The position numbers and the translations under genes are program-made. Source: Erigeron canadensis (taxonomy: Eukaryota > Streptophyta > Magnoliopsida > Asterales > Asteraceae). Taken from it: a stretch of 64,000 bases of DNA. This document shows, one piece after another, positions 22,183 through 34,289 of this stretch. The DNA is taken from the NCBI RefSeq assembly GCF_010389155.1, contig NC_057765.1, forward strand, positions 8,184,001-8,248,000. The letters are read 5' to 3'. Position 1 is the first letter of the stretch. Every line of letters begins with the position of its first letter. The notes under the pieces were generated by a model that was given only the letters and a program-made list of their open reading frames with translations, was not told the DNA's origin and did not search any database.

Positions 22183-23321
22183 TATTCCCCCTAATTGTTT
22201 AAGTCTTGTTTAAGTTCAACACATTAAGTCCCTAAACAGCAAGTCTGCATGCCCCTGCTTTGGATTCTTCAACTCGACAATTTTCTCTTGGCTTTCTCCT
22301 CGCCTGAAATCCCGTCTTTTGGTTGATCTTTGTGAATCAATCCCTTCCAATACTCCATTGTTACCCGTTCATCGGTAAACAATTCTATCTCAAAACGTCT
22401 CTTCTGGTTTCTTTAATTTCTAGGGTGCTTGATCAAAACCCGCATCGTTGTTGAAAGTTAAATCCTCCCTTCAAACAATTGTCACATCTGCCTCTTGCTA
22501 ATGACAACTATGTATGCTTCTCTGCTATTGACAATCAAACCCGCTTCTCCACTATTGATCTAGATCAATCCCGCAATTCTGTTGTTGAAAACCAAACCCG
22601 CTACCTCGCTGTTGTTTTTCAATCCCACTAATCCGTTGTTGATCTTAAATTATCCTAACCCAATCTCTAAAACCACTGATCTTCTTCAAAAATCAAACTT
22701 TTCCCTTGTCTTATTTTCCGTTTTTCTAAAGTATACCCACTTGACAGGAAAAACTGTACAAAAATTTGATTCTTTGTATCCTTTATCAAGAACAACAAAA
22801 AAATTACCCATTCTTTAACACAATCAAGTTTATCAAATATGTATTTTTTGTTGTTCAAAACAAATTATTTTTTTTCCTCGATCTTATGACTCGTTATTAG
22901 TTAAACACTACCAAAAATGCTTTGGTTTTTGTTTAATTTCTATGTTGAACCGACCCCATGGTTTTCCAAATAAAAGTCTTTCTGAGTTTTATCCTTAGTA
23001 ATCAGTTTCCCTTTTATTGCAGTAAAAGAAATAAAAAATAAAAGAACAAATACGTATCTCTTTGCTTCTTTTTTCTTCCCTCTGGTTTTTACTTTGCTTT
23101 CTCCTGGTTGAACAATTTGTCGTTCAAATCGAATTCTTCTCCCATATCTTTTATGTGTTCTTATATGCAAATAAGAACAACCCGAATACTGCTCTTTCTC
23201 CAGTCTGGTCGATTTTTCTCTCTTCCCTGGATCGAAAAAACCACAGTGTCTTCTTCTTGAACAGTATGATTGAAATTGAATCAAATTCTTGTAATCTTGG
23301 AACCCTAGGCTCTGATACCAC

Positions 23322-23666
23322 TGTTAAGAGTTGATATTCCATATCCACATGATCAAAACAACAAGATTGAACAAGAATTATGATTCTATTAGAACCCAAT
23401 AAACCGTTGGTTACATTGAAAAGACACACTAAAAACTGAAATACAAACTTCTATTTATAATGCTCTAATGACAATTATTCCTAAACTGTTGTGTTGCTTC
23501 AAACCATCGTAACCTTTGCTATGAGAACACTAAACCGTTGCCTCCTTTTCAATCGTAATCCATCTGTTTGTAAGTCACTGACTCTTTTCCTTTTAGACTC
23601 AATTGAACCATTTACACATTAGTCCCTAAACTTTTAACAACAAGACTTAAATAATTAAGTCCACCA
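23322..23666 (-). repeat. 5' LTR of the small LTR element
   Basis: This is the partner of 21836-22182. It lies next to the primer binding site at 23308-23320, which fixes the - strand polarity of the element. Confidence 0.85.
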
Positions 23667-24485
23667 TAATAAAAGTCGTTTTTCAACCACTATCCTATAT
23701 ATATATATATATATATACTAGGCTTTTTACCCGCACGATGTGTGGATGTTGAATGGATTTTTCAAAACATTTAATGTTGACAAAAGATTATAAACTTAAT
23801 TGAACTTATTTAGAAACCTAATGATGTTGATTTCTTACCTGGATCATGAGAATTAGTTTGAGTGAGATAGACGGTCTCTTGTGGCTGCATATTTGCTCCG
23901 ACCAGCATTTTAAATAAGGAGTAACCATTATCACAACGGATGTCTTTATTAAAAGAATTACTACCCGTGAAAAAAAGCGGACATGTATAACCGTAACATC
24001 AATGACTAGAACATCCATAAAAAGCTCAAACTTTATCATAAATAAAGAAAAAAAAAAGCAAAAGAGTTAGAAACCAATTCACATAAAGATAGTAACTCAA
24101 TCTTCATAATCAAGAGCCATTTTCATTATCAAGAGTTCAAAACACAAATAGACACATTATGAATCAATTAATACTAAGAAATAAAAACCCAAAAAATGAT
24201 AAATCTTTTTCAGATTCATTAATAAAACTTACAAATTTAATTCTATCATAGCAATGAAAAAATATGAGGGGGGAAAAATAATCTGTATATGTATATAGTA
24301 TTTCTATTTTTATAAAACTAAGTCATTGAATTTAAACGATGGAAAGAAATAACATTGTGTTGGATGGATTAGAACTCATTGGTGTTGGACGAATTTTCTC
24401 ATAATGGACAGAAAGAAATTGAATGAAATTGTTAAACTAAAAAGATTTGATATATATTTTCTAAGGTTTAGGTTTATTGCAAAAC
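23667..24485. other. AT-rich spacer with a - strand Helitron-like 3' end at 23718
   Basis: After an (AT)n run, the string actaggctttttacccgcac (from 23717) is, on the - strand, a hairpin (ccacacatcgtgcgg) followed by gtaaaaagcctagt, a Helitron-type terminus. The matching 5' end was not located. The rest is AT-rich without a gene. Confidence 0.45.
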
Positions 24486-25373
24486 CTATAATATAGCTAA
24501 AAGAGAAAGTTGAGGGTACATTTAGCACCCTAACGCCCCTACTTTAGCCTAATACTCCCTCCTTACTAATCATCTATTTTTTAATATTTATTTAACAAAA
24601 AATGGTCGACCTTGAATGGCAAAATCTTATAAAAAATCCTCTCTTTACGGATTACAACATACAAAATAAAAGGAAAGGAAGGTCCAATCCTATTCTTGGC
24701 CTATTTTGTTTTTGGTAACTGGACTTCATACGTGATAAGGGTCAGAAGTCAAGAACCCTTTTATCATTATTCAATATCATTCGAATAGGGGGTGGACATA
24801 CACATTATGGGGGCTGCGAAAGAAAAAAGGAAAAGACGAACCGGACAGCAGCAACCACACACCATCATCCGATCATGCAAAGAGTTCATCTTGAAGATCT
24901 TAAGCCAACACATGTTAACCATCATCTACAACTCCGTGTTTCGGAGTGAAAAAAACCGAAGAAAACCAAAACGTTCGAGGTGGTCTTTGTTGATGAATTG
25001 ATATGTATTTTTCAAATTATATACTCTACATTTTTTGTTTCTCTTTTTAATTAAATAAAGTTGGAAAACAAAAAGGTAAACTGGAATCAATATTTATCTA
25101 GAGTTAATTCTTCATATATTTCTTCTGTACCTTTCGTATTGATTAAGTTGTGATATTGGTCATACACTTTTTGTTTCTCTTTTTATTTAACTAAAGTTGA
25201 AAAAAAAAGGTAATCTGAAATCAATATTTACATGGAATTAATTTTCATATGTTTATTCTTTAGCTTTCGTATCCATTAAGTTGTGATATTGGTCATACAC
25301 TTTTTATTTCACAATTATTATAAGATTTATATATTTTTAGAGTACCCGTCCAACGAACGGGCTTGAGCACTAA
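24486..25373 (+). mobile_element. Helitron-like element, family with gagcacTA end
   Basis: The head (taatatagctaaaagagaaa, then gagggtacatttagcaccct) and tail (acccgtccaacgaacgggc, then ttgagcactaa) match the copies at 55940-56677, 59506-60417 and, inverted, 10357-11346. The tail forms a hairpin (cccgtcc/gaacggg) about 10 bases before CTAA, which agrees with the Helitron CTRR terminus. The interior has three degenerate internal repeats of the block ttaagttgtgatattggtca. No coding capacity. Confidence 0.65.
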
Positions 25374-25379
25374 TATATA

Positions 25380-25709
25380 TCTATACTATATTATAAGAAA
25401 ATAGCCTTTTTTTGTTTTTGGAAATGTTGAAAGTTACTCTATGCGATATGACAGAAATACCCCTTACTTATTTTCTAAATCACCTTATTCTTTAGTTACT
25501 AATTTAATTACCTTTACTAATATACTAAAAATACTTTTAATGAAATAAATACACGTACCTTAACTCTTGAAATATATACACTAATTATAATCAGTTAGAT
25601 TTACATCAATAACTTACACTATTAGTCGTCACCACCACCATTTGTTGCTGCCACCCGTGATCACCGCATTGCCGTCGGCACCGCCGCATTGCGCGGACAC
25701 CATGCTAGT
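25380..25709 (+). mobile_element. short Helitron-like element (gcgcgg hairpin family)
   Basis: Starts tctatactatattataag and ends ccgccgcattgcgcggacac then catgctagt: 5' TC, GC-rich subterminal hairpin (ccgcattgcgcgg), 3' CTAG/T. Same family as 19773-20016, 33983-34253, 48055-48270 and 48652-48893. It follows the preceding Helitron-like element by six bases. Confidence 0.7.
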
Positions 25710-25869
25710 ATATATATATACAGTCAAGATTTATAATATTTGTAACTATCTTTGCCTACAAAGTGTGAATCTAATATTATTATTTTTATACGGGATATGA
25801 AATTTAATAGAAAATAATTGGATGCTATAAGTCCCAACTATTGCTAGATGGGTGCTGAAGACACCTCTA

Positions 25870-26799
25870 TGTCAATGGTGAGTGAACTTTGCAACACAAT
25901 CAATTAATCTGGATATGACCAGTTTAGAGTGGTTGTGTACCAGGTATTCTGGATGTTAACTTATTAAGGTGACAATGTAAATAAGTAAATACAATGCAAT
26001 AATATAAGTGACAAGTATATAAATTGGTGAGACAATATGTAATTTTCAAGTGTATTTTATTTATTGATTGTTTAAATAAAATACAAGGTTGTTGCGGAAC
26101 CAAGATAATACAAGAATGTAAATATCCTAACAACCCATGAAATACAATTGATCTAAACTTGGAAATTCTCCTAAACAATTGAAACACTTAAAGTTGTGAA
26201 ATGTTCCTTTTTGTGATTGAGAGAATATTGCACAAGTTCACCAATATTGCAGGATGTATGTATTTGCAAAGTTGTGAAACTGCTTGTGCAAGGACCTCTA
26301 TTTATAGTCGAAGATTGAGCATTGGGATCTCAACTTCGACGTACAAATATGGTTGACAGCACACAAAAGTATTGTTAAATAATCCTTTGTGTGTGCTAAA
26401 TAAAGTAAGACAAAAGGTTACTTTATTCAACCACTCTACATCTTTGCACTTTTATCCATAGACAAGATTATTGTCCGGTTAAAAGGATGTAGTGTAAAAG
26501 GTCCTCCTCGTAATCAGTGTAAAGCTTTGTAAGAGCATTTACACTGGAGGATTCTCCAGTTGATTGATCTGGTAGATTGTCAACTGGGCTTCGACGCCAT
26601 TGCCAATCTCTGTCTTCCATTTGTTATCTTCGACTTCAACTGGAAGGTCTTCAGATTCTAGTCTTCAGATCTCAACTGGAGGAAGTCATCAGTTACTTAA
26701 CTGTACAATGCAACTGGACTTCTAATATTTCGGACAATTCTTCATGCTCTCCAGATGTCGCTGGAGAGCTCCAGTTTATAGCTTAAACTGGACCTAACA
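25870..26799 (-). repeat. LTR of the truncated Sirevirus
   Basis: Read on the - strand it begins TGTTAGGTCCAG, exactly like the LTR at 34290. It carries the shared block ttgcggaa/ttccgcaacaaccttg and the following tattttattt...aaaatacacttgaaa, present at 35010-35070. Length about 930 bp against 983. The far end is uncertain by tens of bases. Confidence 0.7.
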
Positions 26800-26813
26800 A
26801 ATTCCCCCTAATT
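26800..26813 (-). other. polypurine tract
   Basis: On the - strand the string aattagggggaatt lies immediately before the TGTTAGG start of the LTR, the expected plus-strand primer position. The complete element at 34290 has lost the equivalent site. Confidence 0.7.
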
Positions 26814-27073
26814 GTCCTGAAATATTGCCAAGTATTTTCAAACTTGTTTCTATACAAGTTTAAGTTTGAAATACTCGAGTTTGATAAAACCTATTAAGTT
26901 TCCAAGACATTTTTATAGATCATCAAATGTCTTGGGTTTAGTTTTAATTGTTTGTAGATCTTATCAGATATCTAACTTGTGAGTTACAATCTGGCAACTT
27001 GTATATACACAACTTTTACAAAGAAGTTACAAGAAAGTAAATAAAATTACAAGCAGATAGATAGAAGGAAAAC

Positions 27074-29623
27074 TTAAACAGATGGCACTTTGCCAGTTTT
27101 CCTTCTTTTGGCAACTGATGAAATTGGCTGTTTGTCCTCAAGATCAAGGCCTAATCTCTCTTCAATGTTTTCCTTGAACATGATCAGATTTTGCAATACA
27201 TATTCCCTGCCTTTTTCAACCTTGTTCTTCCTCTGCCTCCCTTCCAGCAATCCCAACATCTCCACATGCTCTGAATGACCATACTGATGGACATCAGGGT
27301 TCTCAGTTGTTCTCTTAGGTCCACCAAAGTATTGTACCTCAACAACAAAATGTTTAGCACCAGGCTTGATCGAAACTTTAACATCAGTGATCTTACCTCT
27401 ATTGTACCTTAGACGCTGTACATCAGACAAATATGTGCGAGCCTCTGATTCATTTGTCAGTTTAATCTTGCTCGTGTTCAGTTTTTGAGTAGCAGCTCGA
27501 ATATCATCATTTGTGGGTTCAGATGGTTCTACCCAAGTCCTCAGATTTGCATCTCTTGATAAAGCTTTTTGTTTTCTTCCTTTGGACTTGAGTGGAGTCA
27601 ATACTTTGCTGACCACCTTCTTTACTTGTTCAATTCTTTTGAGAATCCCTTCTGACCTTATCTCTTTGGCCTTCTCCACCGATACATTCAAACACTTGGC
27701 ATCAAGTCCAGCCTCATCATCTTGATAGTGTTTGTCCAGTTCAACTTCAAGCAACTCCTTCAGTGCATTGACAATCCTTGGATCTTCTTTGATTTTCTTG
27801 TATTCCACAAGTGTCAAGCCAAGGAGTTGAGCATCAGTTACATCAACAAGAGGGGTTGGAAGATTTTTCCTTGATTCGAATTGATTCGCCTACATTTGTT
27901 TCTTCCTTTCTTTGACCAGATATCCCACTCTTGCTAGTTTCTGACTCTCGCTTTCAGTAACTGGAGGCAATTGATCAACATTGCCAGTTTCCAACATGGG
28001 TGCATCGGTGGCAGGTTCCATAGAGTCATCAGTAGCAATGGCCTTTCCCTTATCCACATTCCCCTTCACCACATCATCAAACGATTCAATCACCTGCTCA
28101 CCAGCCTCAGTACTGGTAGCAACAACCATCTCCTTCCCTGAACCTGAAGTTTCAACAAGAGTGCGAGGGGCATGAACAGACCTTTCCCCCTTGGCAGCAT
28201 CTAGTCCTTGCCTTATAGCTTCAAAATTGGCATGACTGGAGGGCAAGCGATCTAGAGGCTGCCATGATTGCATTGTCTTGCACTCTTTGAAGACTCCACA
28301 TATCATGCGAACTGTCCTCCACAGATGATTGATCTCTTGTGACTGAGTCATTACATTTCCACTTGTTTGTTCTTGACTCTTTAAAATTTGTTTAAGTATG
28401 GAGAGATCATCTAGAGAAAGCCCAGTTGCAGGGACTTCCTTAACCACTTCCTGCACAACCTCTTTACCTTTACCAACTTCAGTGGTCAGATTTGATATCG
28501 CCATTGAGTGATCGAACACTTTGCTGGCCAATGTATCAAGACTGCACCTCAACCGATCGATCTCAGATGTTATGGGAGTGAGATCAACCTGGGGCGCTGC
28601 AATCTTGGTGATCTCAGACATCACCTTTTCAATCAAACTTCTCTCACTGGCAGCCAAAGTTTCTTCAATCTTGAGACCCACTAAAGAGGCCAACTGACTG
28701 CCAAGCTCAGTCACATCTAGGCCAGGTTTGTTACATAACTCTTGCACCTGCCTTTCCAAATTCTTAATATCAACCTCTGATGATCTGACAGTATTGTTCA
28801 GCAGGTTGGTTATTGAGGATGTGACTCCAGATTGAGTCAGTACGAATGCCTCCCTTAAAGATGTTGCCAGTTGGTTGGAGGATTCCACTAACTCATTGAG
28901 CTTGCCAAACACCAAGTCCTCATTAGCTGAGAATTTGTTTATCCCTAGGTCAACCACTTTGACATTCTGCATATGATCCTTTTGGTACCTGGAGAGGGAC
29001 TTGGTGTTTTTGTCCAGTGTCTTTTGAATCTCCTTAACCCTCGTGAGAAGGTTCGAGAGATCGGCTTGGAAAGACACAAATTGGCTTTCCAGTGACTGAG
29101 GAGAAGGAGTCACTGGACCAGCCCTAAAAGCTACAGGTGCAACTGGACGAGGTATGACAATATTTGGTTCTCCAGTTGCAGTAGCATCATTTGATAGAAG
29201 AGGAGGGGTTGTAGAAATGAAGGGAAGAGATTCAAATTGTCGTTCATGCTGAGAATGCTCAGGTGTGAACGACGGCGACGGTGGTGTTAGGATGTGTCTA
29301 TTTCTAGGCACACCCATAGAAGAAAGTAGTTGGCGAGAGGCGAATACTGGAGATATATCTGAGCTTTGTAAGTTAGTTGGGGAAACTGAAACTTGGGGTT
29401 CTTGGGGTTGACCAAGGAGAGAAGGGAGCTGATCAAGTACAGTTGCATCAGCCATCTCCTGGTTAGATTCAGTCTCAGATGAATCCGAAGACTCAAGCTG
29501 AAACTCACCCTCATTTATGCCAAGATCCATAGATGTTGGGGGTGGCTGAACAGGTTGTTCAGACTCCTGATGACCAGTTTGAGTATCCTCAATGGTTTCA
29601 TCAGTTATAGGATCCGTTGCCAA
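27074..29623 (-). pseudogene. extra ORF of Sirevirus (post-pol), broken
   Basis: Two - strand frames (29623-27890, 577 codons, and 27817-27074, 247 codons) lie in the same reading frame, separated only by an in-frame TAG at 27890-27892. Another stop near 29705 cuts it from upstream coding sequence. The protein is acidic and Gln/Ser/Pro-rich at its start. A long helical, coiled-coil-like middle follows (repeats of hydrophobic heptads between residues about 190 and 400), then a basic end (RRKTGKVP). It corresponds in place and style to 42017-45586 of the complete element. Sireviruses often carry an ORF here that has been called env-like; no transmembrane segment is obvious in this piece. Function unknown. 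Confidence 0.6.
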
Positions 29624-29880
29624 GGCATCTTCTCCCTGGAAAGAGGTAACTGGAGCCTCAACTACAACTGCTCTTTTCTCAGTTGCAGTATCACTGGCTG
29701 CTGCTTAAGAGACCACAATCACAGGCTGTGACTGGTCAGATGTAGCAAGTTCTGATCGGATTGTGTATTATTGTACTCTTCTCTGCCCAGAATATGGATG
29801 AAACAAAGGGACAGAAATCTAGAGAATGGGACACAAGGACCCCTGTTGCCTTTCAACTTAAATACCAGGCTTCTAAACAA

Positions 29881-30678
29881 GATATTGCTAGATAGAGGGG
29901 TTTTTTATTTAATATTTAATAGATAAATAATGTTAAAAAAATTGAGATATCGTGTAGATAAAATCCTATGTGGCGACATTTTAACATAAGTTTAGCTTAG
30001 AAGATGTCTTGAAAAGGCTTAGATTACTACTCTTTTAATAAATATATAGATATTTAGGAAAAAAGTTTATGTGAGAACCATTTATAATGGAAGTATCATG
30101 AGAATCTTTACATTATATTTTGGTTTTCATATGTGAATAGTATATGTGGACAAATTCGTTCACATATGAACATATTAAGTTATACTTGAAATTACATGTG
30201 TTCATTTGTGAATGGATCTCACATGTCCCTATCGACCAATAAATTAAAACAGGATTAAGATGTTTTTAAAACGACACGTGGCGTAATTCTTGAACGACAC
30301 GTGGCGTAATCCTTGATCAACATGTGTTTTTTTTAATTTATTTGTTTTATTAAATTATTTTTTTAAGTTGTATATAGATTCAATTTTTTTTATTATACTT
30401 ATAATTAAACTCTAACTCTTGGCTTATTAATACAAAATACATTATAACCTTATTTGATTAATCGTTTCTCATTAATAAATTGTCTCAGTTCTTTCTTAAT
30501 TCTTCAAATCTTAGTACTTATATCACTTATAATAAGTTATTAACATGAAAAATTTAAAATTTTGAGTTTACGATCCTAAATCACAAGGCTATTTGCCGTC
30601 ATCTACTATGCTTACAAGTTTCAACTTTGATGTGATTCTAAATATTTAAGGTAAATCTAAACTAAAACTAAACATATA
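29881..30678. other. intergenic, no gene recognised
   Basis: AT-rich. The segment 29890-30052, read on the - strand, starts tctatatatttattaaaaga and ends near a ctag, so it may be a minimal Helitron-like remnant. Two direct copies of cgacacgtggcgtaat stand at about 30282 and 30302. No gene is seen. Confidence 0.4.
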
Positions 30679-31058
30679 GGGATTACATAGATGATACCTG
30701 AGTAGGTGTCGAAATTTCACTTTTCGTATCTCAAAGAATTTAATTACGCGAATCATACTAGAGTTGTCAAATTTGCACGCTCATTATACCTCCGCCTAAC
30801 GAACACTAACGGATCGTTAAAACTGGTCATGTGTCACCTACATGTGAGGGTATAAACGTATTTTCCTCCATCTACCCTTCTTCTTCATATTTTTCCCCTT
30901 TTAATGCCTTAAAATCTTTTGAAACAAACAAAAGATTTATCCAAAAATTTAAATCATCACAAATATTCATCAATATATAACACTATATATATATAATCAT
31001 AACAGTTTTGGAAATATGTTAATCTATCCATGTTCTACATCAAAAATCGTTCCTAATC

Positions 31059-31355
31059 ATGCCTAGAAAGTCACCTTCTAATCGATCTAAAGCTTCAAAA
31101 AATCTAAAAAAAGTGGAGGTGGTTTTCGATGGTGTTGCCCCAAAAACCCTAGGGCTTGATTCGAATGTTTTTTACATTAATCTATCTAATTACAATCTTA
31201 GATCTTATTCTTCATCTTCTTTTGTGGGTGATTCGTTCAATTATGAGCATCATGCACCGGTTTCTTCATTAAAATCGGTTGAAAACCCAAATTCCTTCAT
31301 ACAACCGCCCCCTGCCACGACTCAACCACCACCACCGGTCGCCGTTTCAAGATGA
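31059..31355 (+). CDS. hypothetical 98-residue protein inside the Mutator-like element
   Basis: The reading frame starts at an ATG and encodes a basic N-terminus (MPRKSPSNRSKASKNLKK), a serine/tyrosine-rich middle and a proline tract near the end (QPPPATTQPPPPVAV). Codon use is less AT-driven than in the surrounding DNA, which makes it look more like real coding sequence than the other short frames here. I do not recognise a family. It ends at TGA, which overlaps the ATG of the next frame. It may be a captured fragment of a nuclear gene, or chance. Confidence 0.3.
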   Translation: MPRKSPSNRSKASKNLKKVEVVFDGVAPKTLGLDSNVFYINLSNYNLRSYSSSSFVGDSFNYEHHAPVSSLKSVENPNSFIQPPPATTQPPPPVAVSR

Positions 31356-31558
31356 GCTGCTGGCCATCGGGGGTGGCCATGGCAGCGAAATCTGATGGGG
31401 TGGGGGTCCATGTGATTAATTCCAATCAGATTGAAGTTTTAGAAGAGAAAGACTCGGCTGCCACACAAGAAAACCAATTTGTTTTTTTGAAATCTGATGG
31501 CTCCACCGATTTCATTTGTTTTTTTTTGATAAGTTTATATTTTGCATTTGGTTTTTAG
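31352..31558 (+). CDS. hypothetical 68-residue frame, overlapping start
   Basis: The start overlaps the previous stop as ATGA. The last 15 residues are hydrophobic (CFFLISLYFAFGF). No family recognised. In plants a 4-base overlap does not imply coupled translation, so this more likely reflects a frameshift in one captured frame: both parts have similar composition. Confidence 0.2.
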   Translation: MSCWPSGVAMAAKSDGVGVHVINSNQIEVLEEKDSAATQENQFVFLKSDGSTDFICFFLISLYFAFGF

Positions 31559-31837
31559 CAACTGAATCTGTAAAAAAATGTTCGAAGAAGATAAGGGCTA
31601 GGGTAAAATAGTCATTTACACATTCAGGTACTATCTGTGCAATTTACCCAAACATATATTATATTTATCATTATTGTCTATTATAATCTATCTTCGATCA
31701 TCGATTTACTTTAACTGTAATTTGTTTCATACTCAAGAATTATGTATGAGACATATTCAAATTTCTTTATGATACAATTTATATAGCTATTGTACATCGT
31801 ACGAGTATTAGGACTAGTATAAATATATACAGATAAA

Positions 31838-33324
31838 ATTTCATTACATCACCATGTTGTTTGTCACTTTATCAATTTTTGGCCCTCTACTTTTTTTTTT
31901 TATTAAATCATCATGTGGTGACTTTTTGCTTCATTAGAAATCCCTCCCTCTAACGGACGTTAATGTGGCTCTGTTAACTGCCTCATGTGCAAATCACATG
32001 AGGTTATTTTTGGCCTTTTACCCCCAAAACACCATATCCTTCGTCTTCTTTCTTCTTCCTTCTCTTTTACCTGCTTCTTTTTCTATGTCCACATATCTAA
32101 TTCTCTATTTCTCTAATCGATATACTGATATATACATACATCTATATCTATATCTAACTTTCACATTTTCAACAAAACTTTCTCATCTTAGTCTTAATAA
32201 TCATCATCATTATTCATTAACATCAACAACAACAGTAAAACCCACTTATCGCTATCAAAATCAATCAATCCAAATCATAAAAGTTAAAAGAATCCCTAAA
32301 TAAAAATTAACTTCTGTATAAAAATGAAAATAAAAATATTAATGTAAAACAAAAAGTTTATCATAATTCACAAAATAAATACTAGACAGCTATATAGACG
32401 TCGGTCCTTCACCATCGCTGGCAAAACATAACCACGGTACCACCACCGTCGCAGGCTTGCAACAGTTACTCTAAACAAGTACCATCACGTGTTTCTGAAT
32501 ATGGATTAGATTTAGATCTGAGGAAAAACATATACCTCTGCCTATGTATGCACGATGGAAGTGGGTATTATCACACTTTCTAACCCGACGTCATCTAATT
32601 TTTCACTCAAATATGAGAGTTATGTTTTTTTTTTTTATATAATTTGTTAAAAAAAGATTTAATTTTTTAAGTATTTTATTCAATGGCTTGTTTAATTTAT
32701 AATCATGATGATTTGTTTTCATAGGCTTGATTATGTGATGGGTAGATTATGGAAAAAGAAACAAATGAAGAAGATGGGTAGGTTGAGGGGGTGTTTGGCC
32801 TGCTTATTTTAGAAGGCTTATGGCTTTTTTGCTTATAATCCATAACATAAGCCATTTTAAGTATTGTTTTAGCTTTTTAGCTTAGGCTTTTTAGCTTATA
32901 AAAGCCATTTTTGAGAAGCCAAAAAACAAAGCTTTTATAAAAAAAGCCTAAAGTTTCCTTCCTTTTTTTTTCATAAGCCAAAAGCTAATCCAAACATGCT
33001 TATAAACTTATTAAAAAAAGCCATAAGCTACTTATAAAACATAAGCATAAGTAACAAAATAAAAGCTAACCCAAACACCCCCTGAGGAGGTAGGGAGAAG
33101 AAGAATACAAGTGATAAAGGGAGGATGTGATGTGTAAACACGAAAGTACCCTCATGTGCATTGCACATAAGACAGTTAACGGAGCCACACTAACTTCAGT
33201 TAGAGGGAGGGGGTTCTAATGATACAGAATGTCACCACAGGACAATGTAATAATAATAAAAAAAAAGTAGAGGAGTAAAAATTGATAAAGTAACAAACCA
33301 CATGGTGATGTAATGAAATTTATA
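31838..33324. mobile_element. Mutator-like element with about 200-bp inverted repeats
   Basis: The first about 200 bases (aatttcattacatcaccatg, then actttatcaatttttggccc, cctccctctaacggacgtta and aactgcctcatgtgcaaatc) are matched by the reverse complement of the last about 200 (for example gtaatgaaatt at 33313-33323 and gttagagggaggg near 33200). No transposase is present. Long inverted termini of this kind point to Mutator-like elements. The flanks are AT repeats, so the target duplication cannot be defined. A smaller inverted-repeat element lies inside (32785-33083). Confidence 0.7.
32785..33083. mobile_element. MITE nested in the Mutator-like element
   Basis: Ends gagggggtgtttggcctgct and ccaaacaccccctga are inverted copies. 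The interior is a run of gcttat/ataagc and aaagcc/ggcttt repeats that pair with each other. About 300 bp, non-coding. The gggtgtttgg terminus is common in plant hAT-type MITEs; that assignment is tentative. Confidence 0.7.
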
Positions 33325-33982
33325 TATATATATATATAAAAGAAACATAGATATTTAAAAACGCCCTTTTAATGTTATGAAACAACGTTTCTCCTGATGT
33401 GAATACATACTTTCTTAGGAATAATACTAAAGCTGTTCCACTAAGTTAAATAGTACTCGATTCTATGATATATCAAAGAGTTCTTGATTTCTAATGATTC
33501 TCCAACTCGAAATTTCAAATCAAAGCAAGGTTTGTTAAATCAAAACTTCAACGATTGCAAGGTTTGGTAAATTGAGTTTTCTTGAATAGTCTTTCTCTAA
33601 CATGTTCTGAAGTAGCTATCTATGTTGATGTCAAATCGTAGTTGCATCTTGAATTCGAATTTTGATTTGAATGTATAGTTGTATATATGAGGATCTATCA
33701 TATCTCATGATTGTATGTGACCTTTTCGATTATAAGATATGGTTGAACTTGATATTAATTAATTAGTGTGAAGATTAATGAATCTAATCTATCAATTAAT
33801 AATCTTATCTACAATTCTACATGTAACAATTTCTAGCTTCATGTTAACGTGTTTAAAATATGATATGGAATCGTATGGGCATGCACCAAATAGATTTATG
33901 CTATACTTGGCATTCAGAATCAAGAACCAAATTACATGGAAATGGATATATATATATATTAAAATAGTTATGATACGTTATA
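33325..33982. other. intergenic, no gene recognised
   Basis: AT-rich, short frames only, no repeat boundary seen. Confidence 0.4.
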
Positions 33983-34253
33983 TCTATACTCCTTTATAAA
34001 AAATTTATCTCCCTGCAAATAGAAAGTGTTAATCAAATGTTACATACGAAAGTACTAAATTGCCCTTAATAAACACTCACTATAGAAAGAGTTTTTATAA
34101 ATTACTAAATTTTCACTTAATGTATTAATTTACACAATAAACCCTTATTTAATAATTAACACTTTAAAAACTTATCTTTTTAAATATTCCACTATCACTT
34201 TAAATCAACCTACACCATGCTCGCATGTAACATTGCGCGGGTACCATACTCGC
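33983..34253 (+). mobile_element. short Helitron-like element (gcgcgg hairpin family)
   Basis: Starts tctatactcctttataaa and ends near cattgcgcgggtaccatact, then cgc. This is the same head as 48652 and the same GC-rich terminus as its relatives, though the terminal CTAG has decayed to CTCG. The large retrotransposon is inserted about 36 bases further right. Confidence 0.6.
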
Positions 34254-34289
34254 ATGATTAACTAGAACAATATCTTGTTAACTTGTAGG

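Larger units (their letters stand above)
21836..23666 (-). mobile_element. non-autonomous LTR retrotransposon with intact ends
   Basis: Direct repeats of about 345 bp (21836-22182 and 23322-23666) flank about 1.1 kb of non-coding DNA. Read on the - strand the 5' LTR is the right-hand one. It is followed after one base by the primer site TGGTATCAGAGCC (23308-23320), complementary to the 3' end of initiator tRNA-Met. The polypurine tract aattagggggaata (about 22183-22196) precedes the left-hand LTR. LTR ends are TG...CA. The flanking pentamer taata is identical at 21831-21835 and 23667-23671, a perfect 5-bp target duplication. No gag or pol motif is present, so it must have moved with enzymes supplied by another element. 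At 1.83 kb it is slightly larger than a typical TRIM. Confidence 0.88.
25870..29880 (-). mobile_element. truncated Sirevirus-type copia element
   Basis: On the - strand this is the 3' part of an element related to 34290-46578: part of the extra ORF downstream of pol, then a polypurine tract, then one LTR. gag, protease, integrase and reverse transcriptase are all missing. The break is near 29880, where similarity stops and ordinary AT-rich DNA begins. The far LTR end at 25870 is tentative, so no target duplication could be tested. Confidence 0.75.
30679..31649. mobile_element. Mutator-like element with perfect 9-bp target duplication and internal ORFs
   Basis: The flanks aaacatata at 30670-30678 and 31650-31658 are identical, the 9-bp duplication typical of Mutator-like elements. 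The termini are inverted: gggattacatagatgatacc on the left and gggtaaattgcacagatagt read inward from the right, both followed by acctga-type sequence. The element is 971 bp and lacks a transposase. It contains two small adjacent reading frames (31059-31355, 31352-31558) and so has the organisation of a Pack-MULE, an element that carries captured gene pieces. Capture is inference. Confidence 0.82.

Noticed and set aside
22582..23429. Several 60-115 codon frames inside the small LTR element
   Set aside because: They overlap on both strands, contain no gag, protease, integrase or reverse transcriptase motif, and lie in a non-autonomous element.
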